Below, piece after piece: positions 53,707-64,000 of a DNA stretch of 64,000 nt; positions within the stretch are counted from its first letter, which is position 1, and the number at the start of each line of letters is the position of its first letter. The DNA comes from Heloderma charlesbogerti (Eukaryota; Chordata; Lepidosauria; Squamata; Helodermatidae), in contig JANEZZ010001566.1 in assembly GCA_026122225.1 (NCBI GenBank), positions 1-64,000 on the forward strand, in the 5' to 3' direction. The translations under genes and the position numbers were made by a program. The notes under the pieces are model-generated. The model had not been told where the DNA came from. It saw nothing but the letters and a program-made list of their open reading frames with translations, and did not search any database.

Positions 53707-54750
53707 TGAGAAGCATATTGCCTCTGATACTGATACTGATACATGACTAGTAATCACTGATTGCCTGATCTTCCATGAATTGGTCTAATCGCCTTTTGAG
53801 ACCATCTAAGTTATTGGCCTAATTTACAAGTAGATTTGTAAACTGGTTTGTAAACCTACAGGATAGGTTTGTTTTAACTGTATATGTTTTTAATGTTGTA
53901 AAGCTGCCTTGAGTCCCAGTATTGGGGAAAAGCTGGGATGATGATGATGATGATGGAAAGAATATATCATGAAAAACTAGGCTTGGACAAAAAAACAGAA
54001 CAGTGCAACTATATATAAACCTTCCAGATGCAGCTCTTGGCTAATGATTCAGTGAGGAGCTTAAGCTAACAAAATATCTTGTGATCTTACCCGCAGTTCA
54101 TCTGCTCATCTCCAAAAAAGAATCGAAGCAGAAGCCTTCAATCCAGATGTGCACATTTCAAATATAATACAAAAGCCAGGGGTGGCACATAAGAAGTTGG
54201 TGCATAGCATTTAGCAACAGGAATGTCAAAGTAAACATTTTACATCGATTTCTCTATATAATTGGTTTCTGGAAGCTGTAGAACCTACCAAGAGAGCAGT
54301 ATTTAATCTTCTTCGTATTCACAAGTGTGTAATATATGAGAGCAACAATAATTGAAGAAATAGTTCCCTCTCTTTTTTCTTTTGGAACTAATTTTGAATT
54401 TGTGGGTTACTCCAAGTCTTTGGAGTTTCAGCATTGTTATTTAAATTTAAGTTTTAAAAGATACCATACTTTTAATTGCAGGTGCATGAATTTAGCTGTT
54501 ATACCTTGAGGAGCATAAAGACTTAGAAGTAGTAGTATTTTTCTTGTATATATAAGGAATGGCTGAACCAATGAATGACAATACAGGAATCTTGCACGTA
54601 ATAGCAAGCCAAAGAACATACAGATGCCACCATTTGCAAATAGAATCCTCCATAAATATATAGATGCTTCACTCAAAATGTCTTTTTGCCTACACTCCAA
54701 CCAGTTGTATGCCCCACCAAGAAAGAGTACCTGTACATTGCTGGTATGGT
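53707..54750. other. Intronic interval with an ATG microsatellite
   Basis: A CR1-like scrap near 53710-53800, an L2-like tail ending in (GATGAT)n at 53938-53957, then unassigned AT-rich sequence. Confidence 0.45.
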
Positions 54751-55175
54751 AACCTAAGATGAGCCCTGCTGGATCAGACCAAACGCCTGATGAGTTAATT
54801 TTGGTTTCTCTCTGTTTTTCATTTTTCCCATCATAACCTTGTTCTGTCCCATTTCCACATCAGTTTGCGATTTTTTTAAGTCCTCATGAATATTTTTATG
54901 TATTTTTGTGATTGTTGAAACACCATTTATACAAAGACTTCATAAGAAAAGATTGCATTGTAAACATTTGATTCGCTCACCTCCCCTTCAATTCAGTGGT
55001 CAAATTATTAGAGTGCACCCTTAAAAAATTAAGAACAGAATCCATGTTTATAAAGGAAACATTGACAACTGGAGAAATAGCACCCACCTGTGCTTATACC
55101 TCATAAGTAAATTCTGTGATTCCTTAGGGAGACCTCCCTCCCTTCCTCCCTCCCCGCCCCCTCTCTCTTTTCTCT

Positions 55176-55893
55176 TAGGGATGGGTAGGAAATTTGTTGA
55201 GTTTACCTTTTTATGTGAACTTGCCTAATTCACACTTCCTAAATCTATGTGCGAATCAGAATGTAAATTATATGGCGATATTCATGCTTTCCCAAATTTT
55301 GCAATCCGGTTCACAAATCAAAAAATGCATGTAATAGGGAAAATATCCATAAAAATGCATACAATAGGGAGAAATGTGTGCAAAATGTGTATGTTAAAGG
55401 AATGTGTGCAGAAAACCACACTATATTATTGGGAAATCTCTTGCACAAAAATGTGTGCAATTAGCAAAGTGTGTTCAAAATTGTGGGCACATGGTAATAT
55501 CCAATAGGGGCGATCCACCCATGCCCAGCCCCACCAGCCCAGGTCCACACATGGCTGCAATTTAATGCTTCCACGAGTAAGCCTGCCCCTTCCAGAAACC
55601 AGTGTTTTGTGGCATGTTGGGGATTGCCCCCAGAAGCATGATATTGTGGCCACACATGGACTGGGGCTGGGTATGCGCAGAACAGGGCCTGGCTGGGCTG
55701 GCCACGTGTACACCGCCCTCATTGGATACTTCCCTTGGAAAGAGTGTACAAAAATCCATACAGTTCTATAAATGCACACAAAAATATGTACAGATTTTCA
55801 TGCAGACTTAAACAAACCGAGGTGGAAATGGGATGGAATGAATGTAATAAATTAGAAATGGAGCTTAATTGAACTTGACAGAGTCATCCATCC
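55176..55893. mobile_element. AT-rich hAT-like element (TAGGGATGG family), long copy
   Basis: It starts TAGGGATGGGTAGGAAATTTG, repeats the TAATTCACACTTCCTAAA motif of 31653-32016 and ends near CATCCATCC at 55893. An unrelated GC-richer block at 55495-55740 separates two halves rich in AAAATGCATA repeats and may be a separate insertion. Confidence 0.5.
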
Positions 55894-56647
55894 TTTCACT
55901 CATTGTTTGAAAGTCCTGGACCCCTTGAGTACTCAAAAGCATCATGCGTCACCTGACTCTGTGATCAGTCTCACACTATGTCATTCCCTGTGGCATATAT
56001 ATTAGTGTTTCTACCAGTCTTGGGGGAGAATGCACATCAGCAATCCTTTGCAACTCATGGAATCACATTTTTATTTTTAGCTGGGACTCGTGAAGAAACT
56101 TGTGGGTCACTATATCTAATTGACTCTTCAGTCTATAGTGACAGTATTTGGGCTAATTGCATAAGGATCATTTAGCAGGCATTTTCAGACATGATTATTT
56201 GAAGGCACAGATGGAGTCAAATGTCAGATGAGTCATTTTTTTAGGCTGAATGTTCAGTAGTGGGAAGAAAATAACACAATAATGTAAACGTACCATTACA
56301 CTTTCTTTCTTTTTTGCATTAGCTGCACAAAACAATTACACATGGAAAAAAACAGTAACTGTCTGTTGAAGCAGCTCTGTGGAGCCAGATAAGACAATGT
56401 AAGGGTAAGCTTCCTGTGTTTCCTTCATACTACATGAAGTCCATCTCTTATGATTTTTTTTCTCTGAGACTCTAGCTGAGGGAAAAGCTGGCCATAGTGT
56501 TCCTGCAAAAACTGGCTTTTTAAAGCACAATTTACCCCCTTTATTTGTGAAGATTTAAGAATGCAGTGCTTGCGAGGAGAATTCTTGCTCGCACACAGTG
56601 TCAAGAAAAGAATTATGTTCAGGATTTTTGGCCATCTCAGCTTCCAT
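55894..56647. other. Intronic interval, nothing recognised
   Basis: AT-rich non-coding sequence; no supported feature. Confidence 0.4.
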
Positions 56648-56940
56648 AGAATCCTAGAATTTTAGAGTTGGAGGGGACCTTGGAGGTCAACTAGTCCACC
56701 CCCTGCCCAGTGCAGGAATCTACAGCATCACTGGCAGATGGCTGTCCAGCCTCTGTTTAAATACCTCCAACAAAAGAGAGCCCACCACCTCCAGAAGCAC
56801 TTTGTTCCTCTGTCAAACAGCTTCTACCATTAGGAAGCTTCTAATGTTTAGCCAAAACCTGCTTCCCTGCAATTTCAACCCATTATTTCTAGTCCCGCCC
56901 CATGGAATAACAGAGAACAGCTACGAAAAGATCATGCTTC
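56648..56940 (-). mobile_element. CR1 LINE 3' end
   Basis: Tail AGAATCCTAGAATTTTAGAG, then GGTCAACTAGTCCACCCCC, GCCCACCACCTCCAGAAG and CCCATTATTTCTAGTCC, all in CR1 3' order reversed. Confidence 0.88.
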
Positions 56941-57051
56941 TGGCTCTGAAGTAAGAAGGAAGGTTTAGCATGTGTGACCAGTGTCTGCTGGTGGTCTAAA
57001 AAAAACAAAGAGTTGAAGATACAGGTCCCATACCTTTTATGTCTTGCAGAG

Positions 57052-57053
<2 letters not shown>

Positions 57054-57094
<41 letters not shown>

Positions 57095-57116
57095 CAGAGA
57101 GAGAGAGAGAGAGAGG
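57054..57116. repeat. (GT)n(GA)n microsatellite
   Basis: About 18 GT units followed by GACA and a GA run. Confidence 0.95.
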
Positions 57117-57466
57117 GATTTTGAGTGGACAAATGGCTGCAAAGGAACAGGATAAACAGCCCCTTCCATCTTATGCCTGCCCCCGCCCCAAACAGGTAAT
57201 TTCAGAAGTGATACTAAATATGGGTTTTGACTTCGGTCCTTTGTTTCTCTTGGCCTCCTTTCTTCTAAATGCCATCTCTTAAAAGCTTAAGGTAGACACA
57301 TATTTTCCCCCAGCCGTTGGTTCGAAGAAAATATCTATTAAACATCACGATCCTAATTTCTTACATGCAGATGGGCTTAGGCTGATATTTGACATCTCTG
57401 CTGGGTTATTGGGGAAAGGACCACTTGGTTATAAATCACAGTGGCCAGCATCCAATGTCGTCACTA

Positions 57467-57858
57467 AGGGCTCCTTCACACGGAGCTTTTATCCTGCGAT
57501 TGAGATTGCTCCTTCATGGAAGTTTGCGGGCTCTTTACATGACACCGTGATCATCCAAGGCGTCTCCTGCACTAAATGCCCTTTGTTCCATTTTTAAATG
57601 GATCGCAGATAATGAGCTATCAAATTACCCCTGTTGTGTTCCGCTTCAGTTCCCTCCTTGAAAAGAGGAAAAGCGGCAAGAAGAGGAGCAAGATCAGTGA
57701 AAGATAATAGAAGACTCAGATACTGGGAGAAGGAGGGGGAAGGGGGTGGGAGAAAAGGAAGCAGGTGAAAAAGGGAGTTGTTGTGATCCTGCATTTAAAA
57801 TGGAAGCAGAAAGCCCCATTTTAAATGCAGGATTTTAGGCTGGTGTAAAGATGCCCTC
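57467..57858. mobile_element. Probable hAT-like MITE with GGGCTCCTTCACAC ends
   Basis: AAGGGCTCCTTCACACGG at 57467 resembles the reverse complement of GGTGTAAAGATGCCCTC ending 57858. Near the right end CCTGCATTTAAAATGG (57789-57804) forms a perfect hairpin with CCATTTTAAATGCAGG (57816-57831). No TSD was resolved. Confidence 0.5.
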
Positions 57859-58435
57859 GGTGATGGAAGGCGCAGCCGGGCAAGGAGTGACTGTTCCACC
57901 ACTCACAGGAAGGAATCTATCCATGAGTGCAACATTTCTTTCCATTAGGAGACTCTTTCTTTCCTTCCCTTTAATATTGGAAGCCACTGAAATTGATTCA
58001 ATTATGGCTGCAATGTCTGGACAACTGTTAGATTATTTGATTAAAAATCTGTGTATCTATTAAATTCATTAATAATCTTTTGATCTATTAAAGAGCCCTC
58101 TCACACCACACAAACACACATACACACATGATTGATTGGGTTAATTGAGAGCATTTAATTATTTGAAATGTAAGTACTGAGAAATCCATGGGGGTGTCAG
58201 AAGAGGCATTCTGCCACCTCTCTCACACAGAAGGGAATGCTTCTCCTGAGACAGTGCACACTGTGACACTTCTAAAAGAATGATTGGTTATTTTCTTCAA
58301 AATGGTTTTTGTATTCATATCCAAATGATATGAAGATTTAATGGATTTAAGTCGCTTGGCTTAACTAAGACTATATGGCTGAATTTTACATACACCCTAT
58401 GCATGAATCTCTTTAAACTCATTGTATCTTCTGAG
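57859..58435. other. Intronic interval with homeodomain-type motifs
   Basis: The AT-rich stretch 57985-58085 contains TTTGATTAAAAATC, AATTCATTAATAATC and TTGATCTATTAAAG. It could be a regulatory element or chance AT content. Confidence 0.3.
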
Positions 58436-58722
58436 TAGGGATGCCTGATAATTTTTTTCAGTCCACACTTTTAAGTGAATCAACCTGGACTATTACATGA
58501 ATTACAAAGAACAGAATTCTTTGAATTGAGCACTTCTCTAAATTTTCCAGTACAACTATCAACTCAAAAAATACATACAATTAGTATTCTAGAAGGAAAT
58601 GCATAAAATTTAAACACACTTTTTGCATTTTTAAAAAAATTGCAGGAAACAGGATGGATATGATGGATGATTGAAAACATGTATAACTGACATAGTCCAG
58701 AAATAGCCCTGTCTGTCCCTAT
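58436..58722. mobile_element. AT-rich hAT-like element fragment
   Basis: It starts TAGGGATGCCTGATAATTTT and ends GTCTGTCCCTATTT, with the AAAATGCAT-like interior of the TAGGGATGG family. Adjacent is a TACTCAGAAGTAAG-type scrap at 58748-58810. Confidence 0.4.
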
Positions 58723-58825
58723 TTCTCAGTAGACACAAATGCATGTTACTCAGAAGTAAGTCCCCAATAATTTCAGTGTGATTTACTCCTAGGTAAATGA
58801 GTTTAAGACTGGAGCCTAAATTTGA

Positions 58826-58882
58826 TCACATCAGATGGACCCTTGGTCTGATCCAGCACGGCTTTTCTTATGTTCATATGAT
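58826..58882 (+). mobile_element. CR1 terminal fragment
   Basis: CAGATGGACCCTTGGTCTGA, TCCAGCACGGCTTTTCTTAT and GTTCATATG: only the last ~55 bp of CR1. Confidence 0.75.
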
Positions 58883-59059
58883 AAAAGGCATGTGGACAGA
58901 TTGGTGGTAAACCCAGATTGGCATCCTTCTGGCTATGCCCTCATATTGCTAGTGTACTGCCAAATTAAATAAAATGACAGAAACAGACCTTAGCAGTAGC
59001 AGTGGTAATATATATTCCAGTCACCTCTATGCAATGAGAAAATGAAGAATGGGAATGTT

Positions 59060-59560
59060 TTGCCAAACGCAGAGAGGTTCTTTTTTGGATTCAGAGCAAT
59101 AACTACACAAGGGAGTAAGAGTCGAAAAGCTTTATTAACTATAGCAGGCAGAATATTACAGTTAAGTATATGATGTTATTAAGTAAAACTAAGCAAAATA
59201 CCTCACTCCTCTGTTCTGCTGTTGGGAGCCCCAGATAACAACAGCAGAGAGACTCCAGTTGGACAATGCGCAGCACCTCCACGGTCCCAGTCTACGCTGA
59301 AGCCCCACTGAGTGACACTCTGGAGGGCCTTATATACCTCAAATCTCCCATGTCTATGCACTGTCTTTCACAGCTCCCTAATCTACAAACCTGTGGTGAT
59401 GGTCTTGTGATGTTTAGGCATTTTTTCATCATACCCAAAAGATAAGCTAAATTAGCAGGTGGACGGTAGGCAAAGAGATCCTCCTTGACTTCCAAGTCCA
59501 TATCATCCTGACTTGTTTGAAGAACAAGGAGTCAGGCCAAGAAGCTAGAAGGCTCTTAAA
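59060..59560 (-). mobile_element. LTR-like segment (putative solo LTR)
   Basis: Read on the minus strand, GGTATATAAGGCCC (TATA box near 59328) is followed ~200 bp later by TTAATAAAGCTTTTCGACTC (poly(A) signal near 59128), the spacing of an LTR promoter and R region. A TGCCAAACGC at 59061 could be the inverted CA end. No partner LTR, primer site or viral gene is seen, and the upstream boundary is uncertain. It could also be an old promoter-bearing pseudogene. Confidence 0.4.
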
Positions 59561-59754
59561 GAGGCCTAAGAGGCCTGGTTTTCAAGGTCTCCCAGGAGTT
59601 TCAAGCATAAAAGAAGAAGCTGTAGCATGCCACGCTATTTCCTCGATATACAAAGGTCTTCCGGGGAATTTCCTTTACAGGGAATAAGAACAGACTGTAG
59701 AGCAAAATGTCAGAATAAACAACTTGGTTAAAGTGGCAATCTGGTACATGAGGG

Positions 59755-60028
59755 GTGTTGAATTCCATTTTTTGGAGATGTTCTTGGAGGCTGCGTTCCA
59801 GTGGTGGGTGGGGCCCAAGGCAAAAGGGATGGGGTTGAAATACCAAAAACAGCAGCATACTTCAGCTTCAAGCTCTTGTTGTCAGTAACTAAGGCTTAGG
59901 AGGGGCATTCAAGCCTTTGAATGGGGGGAACTGCACAAAAGCCAGGAAACCACCAAATGATTGGTGCTCAGGGGAAAGGGGGTGGGGCCAGACGAAGGGG
60001 GCATGGCCATCTGGGGAACTCTGGTTTG
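59755..60028. mobile_element. Old hAT-type MITE, paralogue of 51865-52142
   Basis: GTTCCAGTGGTGGGTGGGGC, GGCAAAAGGGATGG, GTAACTAAGGCTTAGGAGG, AAAGCCAGGAAACCACC and GGCATGGCCATCTGGGG occur in the order of the first copy. Confidence 0.6.
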
Positions 60029-60120
60029 GAACCCCAGTAGAGCCAGATTTGGTTCCTGGGCCTCTGTTTCTGTACACACTTACCTGGGAGTAAGTCCCAT
60101 TAAACTCAGTGGGGCTGAGG

Positions 60121-60306
60121 TACATAGGAAGCTGCCTTATACAGACCCTTGATCCATCTAGCCCAGTATTGTCAACCTTGATGGGCAGTGACTCTCCAGG
60201 GTTTCAGGCAGGATTCTTTTTTCACCTTACCAGGAGAAGCTGGGAATCGAACCTGGGACCTTCTGCATGCAAAGCAGGTGCTCTAGCACTGAGCTGTGGC
60301 CGCTCC
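60121..60306 (-). mobile_element. tRNA-Ala-derived SINE, minus strand, well preserved
   Basis: Reverse complement reads CCACAGCTCAGTGCTAGAGC (A box), CTTTGCATGCAG, GGTTCGATTCCC (perfect B box), body, and tail TATAAGGCAGCTTCCTATG. It directly abuts a TACTCAGAAGTAAG-type scrap at 60075-60118. Confidence 0.9.
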
Positions 60307-60827
60307 CAGCCTGTGGACCCTCCCTATGCCTTATTTCTCAGCAGACATGTATAAGATTGTACTGTACAATACTGTACAAAAGATGAATACCCTTTATACC
60401 TTGTGGGTATAAATACATCTAAGTATTCAAGAGCACTTAAAAATTCTGAGTTGGTCACAGGCATTTTGTTTTTTACTTTGTATCTTTCTCTTGGGAAAAC
60501 AAACAGATTCCTATTGCTTTCCCTTGGGAGCTCTGCTGTTGTGGATGCTTTATATTATAATATTGCCATTGGGCTTACAGTTTGATGTGGGCACTGACCT
60601 GTCTCTAAATACATATATTTGTGGATGCATCCCCAGTGGCTGCCTGACAGATGGTGAGAGTGAAGTATTTTCTGTCATTACCTGTAGCAGTTACTCCAGT
60701 CAGTTTAGTAAAAGTATCTAGACCTGCCTCTATAGCTACTCAATGCTCTCTGTATAGAATGAACTGGACCAAAAGTTGGATGTCTCCTGAGCTCACAGTA
60801 GAATAATAAAATTCTTTCTCTAATGAA
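60307..60827. other. Intronic interval, nothing recognised
   Basis: No supported feature. Confidence 0.4.
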
Positions 60828-62115
60828 CATAAGAACATAATGAGAGTTATGCTGGATCAGACCAATTGTCCATGTAGGGATGGGCAAAAGTCCCTTACCT
60901 GTCCTCAAAGCTTGCTTCGCGGTGGGGGGGAGGCGCTTCGCTTCTCCCCCCGAAGTTCATGCGAGGGGGGGGGAGGCGCCCCACCTCGCCTGGCCAAAAT
61001 TCAGGCCGGGGGGGAGCCGCCCCATCCCTTGCCAGCGAAATTCAGGCCGGGTAGAAGCGCCCCATCTATCCGGCCGCGAAAAAAAAAAGTTAAACAAAAA
61101 ACACCCCCGTGATAGGCTATGTAACTATTTGCGTAGCCTATCATGGCTAGATTTCCAAAGTCAGCCATGATAGGCTACGTAAATCGTCACGTAGCCTATC
61201 ACGGGTGACTTTGAAAAAAAAAAAGCGTGTACGCAAATGGCGGCCCCCATAGGGTGCTGCCATTTGCGTTCCTTATTTGGTCCCTGTAGTCTACGTAAAG
61301 ATTTACGTAGACTACGGCAAAAATAAAGGCAACGCTATTCTAAATTCTCTCCCGCCGCCCCCCCTTACGAAAACCCGCCGAACCGCCGCTGGGACCCGCC
61401 GCCGGGAGGACATTCGTCAAAGGTAAGTCCCATCCCGGGGGGGCAGAGAATTTCACCGCTGATTTCGGGGGGCCGAATGCGTTGGCACTCGGCCCCCCGA
61501 AGTTTCGGGGAGAAATTCTCCCCCATCCCTAGGTCCATGTAGTCCGGCATTCTGTTCACACAGTGGCCAACAAGCTGCTCACGGGAATCCCACAAGCAGG
61601 ACATGAGTGCAACAGCACCCTCCCGTACATGTTCCCCAGCAACTGGGATATATAGGCATACTGCCTCTGATACTGGAGGTAGCACAGAGCCATCAGGACT
61701 AGTAGCCATTGATAGCCTTATCCTCCAGGAATTTGTCTAACCCCCTTTTAAAGCCATCCAAGTTGGTGGCCATCTTGTGGTAGCAAATTCCATTGTTCGA
61801 CACTGGGCTGTGTGAAGAAGTCCTTCCTTTTATCTGTCCTGAATCTCCCACCAATCAGCTTCATGGGATGACCCCGAGTCCTAGTATTTTGAGAGAGGGA
61901 GAAAAATGTCTCCCTATCCACATTCTCCACACCATGCATAATTTTGTACACCTTTATCATGTCTCCCCTTACTTGCCTTTTCTCCAAGCTAAACAATCCC
62001 AGCTGTTGTAACCTTCCCTCATAGGGGAGATGCTCCAGCCCCTTGATCATTTCAGTTGCCCTTTTCTGCACTTTTTTCAACTCCTCAATATCGTTTTTGA
62101 TGAGAGAAAACTGCA
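60828..62115 (-). mobile_element. CR1 LINE 3' part, interrupted by palindromic copy D
   Basis: The 3' tail begins at 60828 (AACATAAGAACATAATGAGA); the 3'UTR resumes at 61532 after the insertion. ORF2 C-terminal remnants follow: VQKRATEMIKGLEHLPYEGR, LQQLGLFSLEKRQVRGDMIK, RETFFSLSQNTRTRGHPMK and RFRTDKRKDFFTQ. This is the clearest CR1 coding match in the window, with a frameshift near 61775. Confidence 0.92.
60875..61531. mobile_element. Palindromic hAT-like element, copy D (complete, short form)
   Basis: It starts TAGGGATGGGCAAAAGTC and ends CTCCCCCATCCCTA. Flanks TGTCCATG (60867-60874) and GGTCCATG (61532-61539) match at 7 of 8. Modules: GATAGGCTATG/GCGTAGCCTATC (61111-61142), GATAGGCTACGTAAATCG/CACGTAGCCTATC (61169-61202), GCAAATGGCGGCC/GCTGCCATTTGCG and TAGTCTACGTAAA/TTTACGTAGACTA (61287-61314). 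Outward donors are CAGGTAAGG on the minus strand (60893-60901) and AAGGTAAGT on the plus strand (61420-61428). Confidence 0.86.
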
Positions 62116-62189
62116 TTTTCATTCAAGTTTTAGAGGCTGGACCATTTGAGGTTAACTTCACAATGTGGTTTTATTATTCCTGGATCATG

Positions 62190-62330
62190 CTGAGCATAAG
62201 AGTGAGCCCTGCTGGATGAGATCAAAGATCCGTCTAGTCCAAAATCCCATTTCCCATAGTGGCCAGTCAGATGCTTCTGGGAACCGCACAAGCAGAGCTA
62301 GGCTGGCCACCTGCATATTGCCAAAACAAG
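62190..62330 (-). mobile_element. CR1 3'UTR fragment
   Basis: AGTGAGCCCTGCTGGATGAG, CCGTCTAGTCCAAAATCCC and AGTGGCCAGTCAGATGC match a degraded CR1 3'UTR. Confidence 0.7.
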
Positions 62331-62393
62331 GGGAAATGCATCACACACACACCCCAAAAAAGGGTGGGCAAAAGAGGTTATGTGCATAAAATT

Positions 62394-63650
62394 CTGTTGT
62401 TGTTCAGTCATTCAGTCATGTCCGACTCTTCGTGACCCCATGGACCATAGCACGCCAGGCCTTCCTGTCCTGCACTCTCTCCCGGAGTGTGCTCAAGTCC
62501 ATATTCATTGCATCAGTGATGCTATCTAGCCATCTCATCCTCTGCCGTCCCCTTCTCCTTTTGCCTTCAGTCTTTCCCAGCATCAGGGTCTTTTCCAGAG
62601 AGTTTTCTCTTCACATTAGGTGGCCAAAATATTGGAGCTTCAGCTTCAGGATCTGTCCTTCCAATGAGCAGTCAGGGTTAATTTCCTTTAGGATTGACTG
62701 ATTTGACCTCCTTGCAGTCCAGGGGTCTCATAAGAATCTTCTCCAGCACCACAGTTCGAAAGCATCAATTCTTCGGCGCTCAGCCTTCCTTATAGTCCAG
62801 CTCTCACAGCCATATGTTACTACTGGGAAAACCATAGCTTTGATTAGACGGACCTTTGTCAGCAAGTTGATGTCTCTGCTTCTTACTATGCTATCTAGGT
62901 TTGCCATAGCTTTCCTCCCAAGGAGCAAGCGTCTTTTAATTTCAGGGCTACAGTCACCATCTGCGGTGATCTTGGAGCCCAAGAAAATACAATCTGTCAC
63001 TGCTTCCATTTCTTCCCCTTCCATATGCCAGGAAGTGATGGGGCCAGATGCCATGATCTTCGTTTTTTTAATGTTGAGTTTCAAACCAGCTTTTGCACTC
63101 TCCTCTTTCACCCTCAACAAGAGGCTCTTTAGATCCTCTTCACTTTCTGCCATTAGGGTGGTATCGTCTGTGTACCTGAGGTTGTTAATAATTCTCCCGG
63201 CAATCTTAATTCCGACCTGTGATTCATCCAACCCGGCGTTTCTCATGATGTACTCTGCATATAAGTTAAATAAGCAGGGTGACAATATGCAGCCGTGTCG
63301 CACTCCTTTCCCAATTTTGAACCAATCAGTTGTTCCATGTCCAGTTCTTACTTCTTGCTTCTTGCTTCTTGACGCTCGTACAGGTTTCTCAGGAGACAGG
63401 TAAGGTGGTCTGGTACTCCCATCTCTTTCAGAATTTGCCACAGTTTGTTGTGATCCACACAATCAAAGGCTTTAGCGTAGTCAATGAAGCAGAAATAGAC
63501 TTTTTCTGGAATTCTCTTGCTTTCTCCATGATCCAGTGAAAGTTGGCGATTTGATCTCTAGTTCCTCTGCCTCTTCGAAACCCAGCTTGTACTTCCGGTA
63601 GTTCTCGGTTCGCATACTGCTGAAGCCTAGCTTGTAGGATTTTGAGCATA
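62394..63650 (-). mobile_element. BovB LINE 3' part, 5'-truncated
   Basis: It begins at a (GTT)n tail near 62396 and is cut at 63650 in the RT thumb/palm region (ILQARLQQYANRELPEV). Frame 62728-63460 covers the VRHGCILSPCLFNLY (motif B, with Q to H) and RYTDDTTLM (motif C, YTDD) regions. A local CTTCTTG expansion at 63348-63372 disrupts the frame between motifs A and B. Confidence 0.93.
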
Positions 63651-63753
63651 TGCTAATTTATAGGTCATTTGGCCCTTGGGCCTGAAGTTCTGCACCCCAA
63701 TCTGTAGGATGACTGAGTTCCAATCTGTGTATTATCCCTGGAATGAATTCGCC

Positions 63754-63990
63754 CAGTGTGGTGTAGTGGTTAGTCTGTTGGACTAGGACTCAGGAGACCT
63801 GGGTTCTAGCCCCCACTCAACCATGAAGCTCACTGGATGACTTTGGGCCACTCACTTACTCTCAGGCTACCCTATCTCACAAGGTTGTTGTGAGGATAAC
63901 ATGGAGAGGAGGAGGACCATGTAAGCTGCCTTGGGGTCTCTGCAAGAGGAAAAAAGGTGGGATCTAAATGTAATAATAATAAAAATTAAA
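63754..63990 (+). mobile_element. MIR-like CORE-SINE
   Basis: CAGTGTGGTGTAGTGGTTAG head, GGGTTCTAGCCCCCAC box, TGAAGCTCACTGGATGAC core, AGGTTGTTGTGAGGATAACA and an (AATAAT) tail that reaches the window edge. Confidence 0.88.
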
Positions 63991-64000
63991 ATCAGGTTGC

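Overview
The window looks like nuclear DNA of a squamate reptile, most likely a lizard. The main evidence is the repeat content. There are several BovB (RTE-clade) LINE copies with the characteristic NCAGTCGTTCAGTCGTGTCCGACTC-type 3' end. With them occur CR1 LINEs with ATTCTATGATTCT and TTATGTTCT tails, L2 LINEs, an L1-type ORF1, tRNA-Ala-derived SINEs, MIR-like CORE-SINEs and many short DNA transposons. I see no bacterial gene, operon, rRNA, CRISPR array or complete tRNA gene. Nearly all long open frames are transposon genes or chance frames.

One host-gene signal stands out. A CpG-rich block at about 10.56-11.16 kb contains a strong-Kozak ATG followed by nine codons (MDLSFMAAQ) and a CAG|GTGAGA splice donor at 11148/11149. 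From memory this peptide matches the N-terminus of the small vertebrate membrane protein C14orf132. No continuation of the protein is visible, so the remaining ~53 kb would be its first intron and the first ~10.5 kb the upstream flank.

Layout. 1-4.0 kb: a decayed BovB copy interrupted by a palindromic hAT-like element, then an inverted BovB fragment and a second, truncated palindromic element. 4.6-7.7 kb: an almost intact BovB with target-site duplications (TSDs) and one frameshift. 8.1-9.1 kb: truncated ORF1-only L1 relative. 10.5-11.2 kb: CpG island and exon. 11.8-22 kb: CR1, SINEs, L2 tails, Harbinger-like MITEs, purine tracts. 23.4-24.4 kb: BovB 3' half. 24.9-27.8 kb: two Harbinger-like MITEs, one split by a full-length ORF1-only (HAL1-like) element with an open ORF1. 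28-41 kb: sparse unique intronic DNA with CR1, L2 and hAT-like elements, plus a 34-nt U2 snRNA retro-fragment inside an L2. 41.4-42.9 kb: a hAT hairpin MITE and a third palindromic element split by CR1. 45.4-48.5 kb: hAT-like repeat split by BovB. 48.9-50.9 kb: L2 with a 596-codon reverse transcriptase frame. 51-64 kb: CR1, an LTR-like segment, a fourth palindromic element inside CR1, BovB and a SINE.

The best candidate for something undescribed is the palindromic family (copies at 2154-3111, 3565-3955, 41950-42882 and 60875-61531). Complete copies have TAGGGATG/CATCCCTA ends and 8-bp TSDs, as in hAT transposons. Their interior is built from alternating short palindromes; in the longest copy these are themselves arranged in a ~350-bp palindrome. 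Every surviving end carries an outward-facing splice-donor consensus, and the repeated GC-rich module resembles a YY1 site. It could therefore be a mobile bidirectional promoter or first-exon donor; that role is inference.
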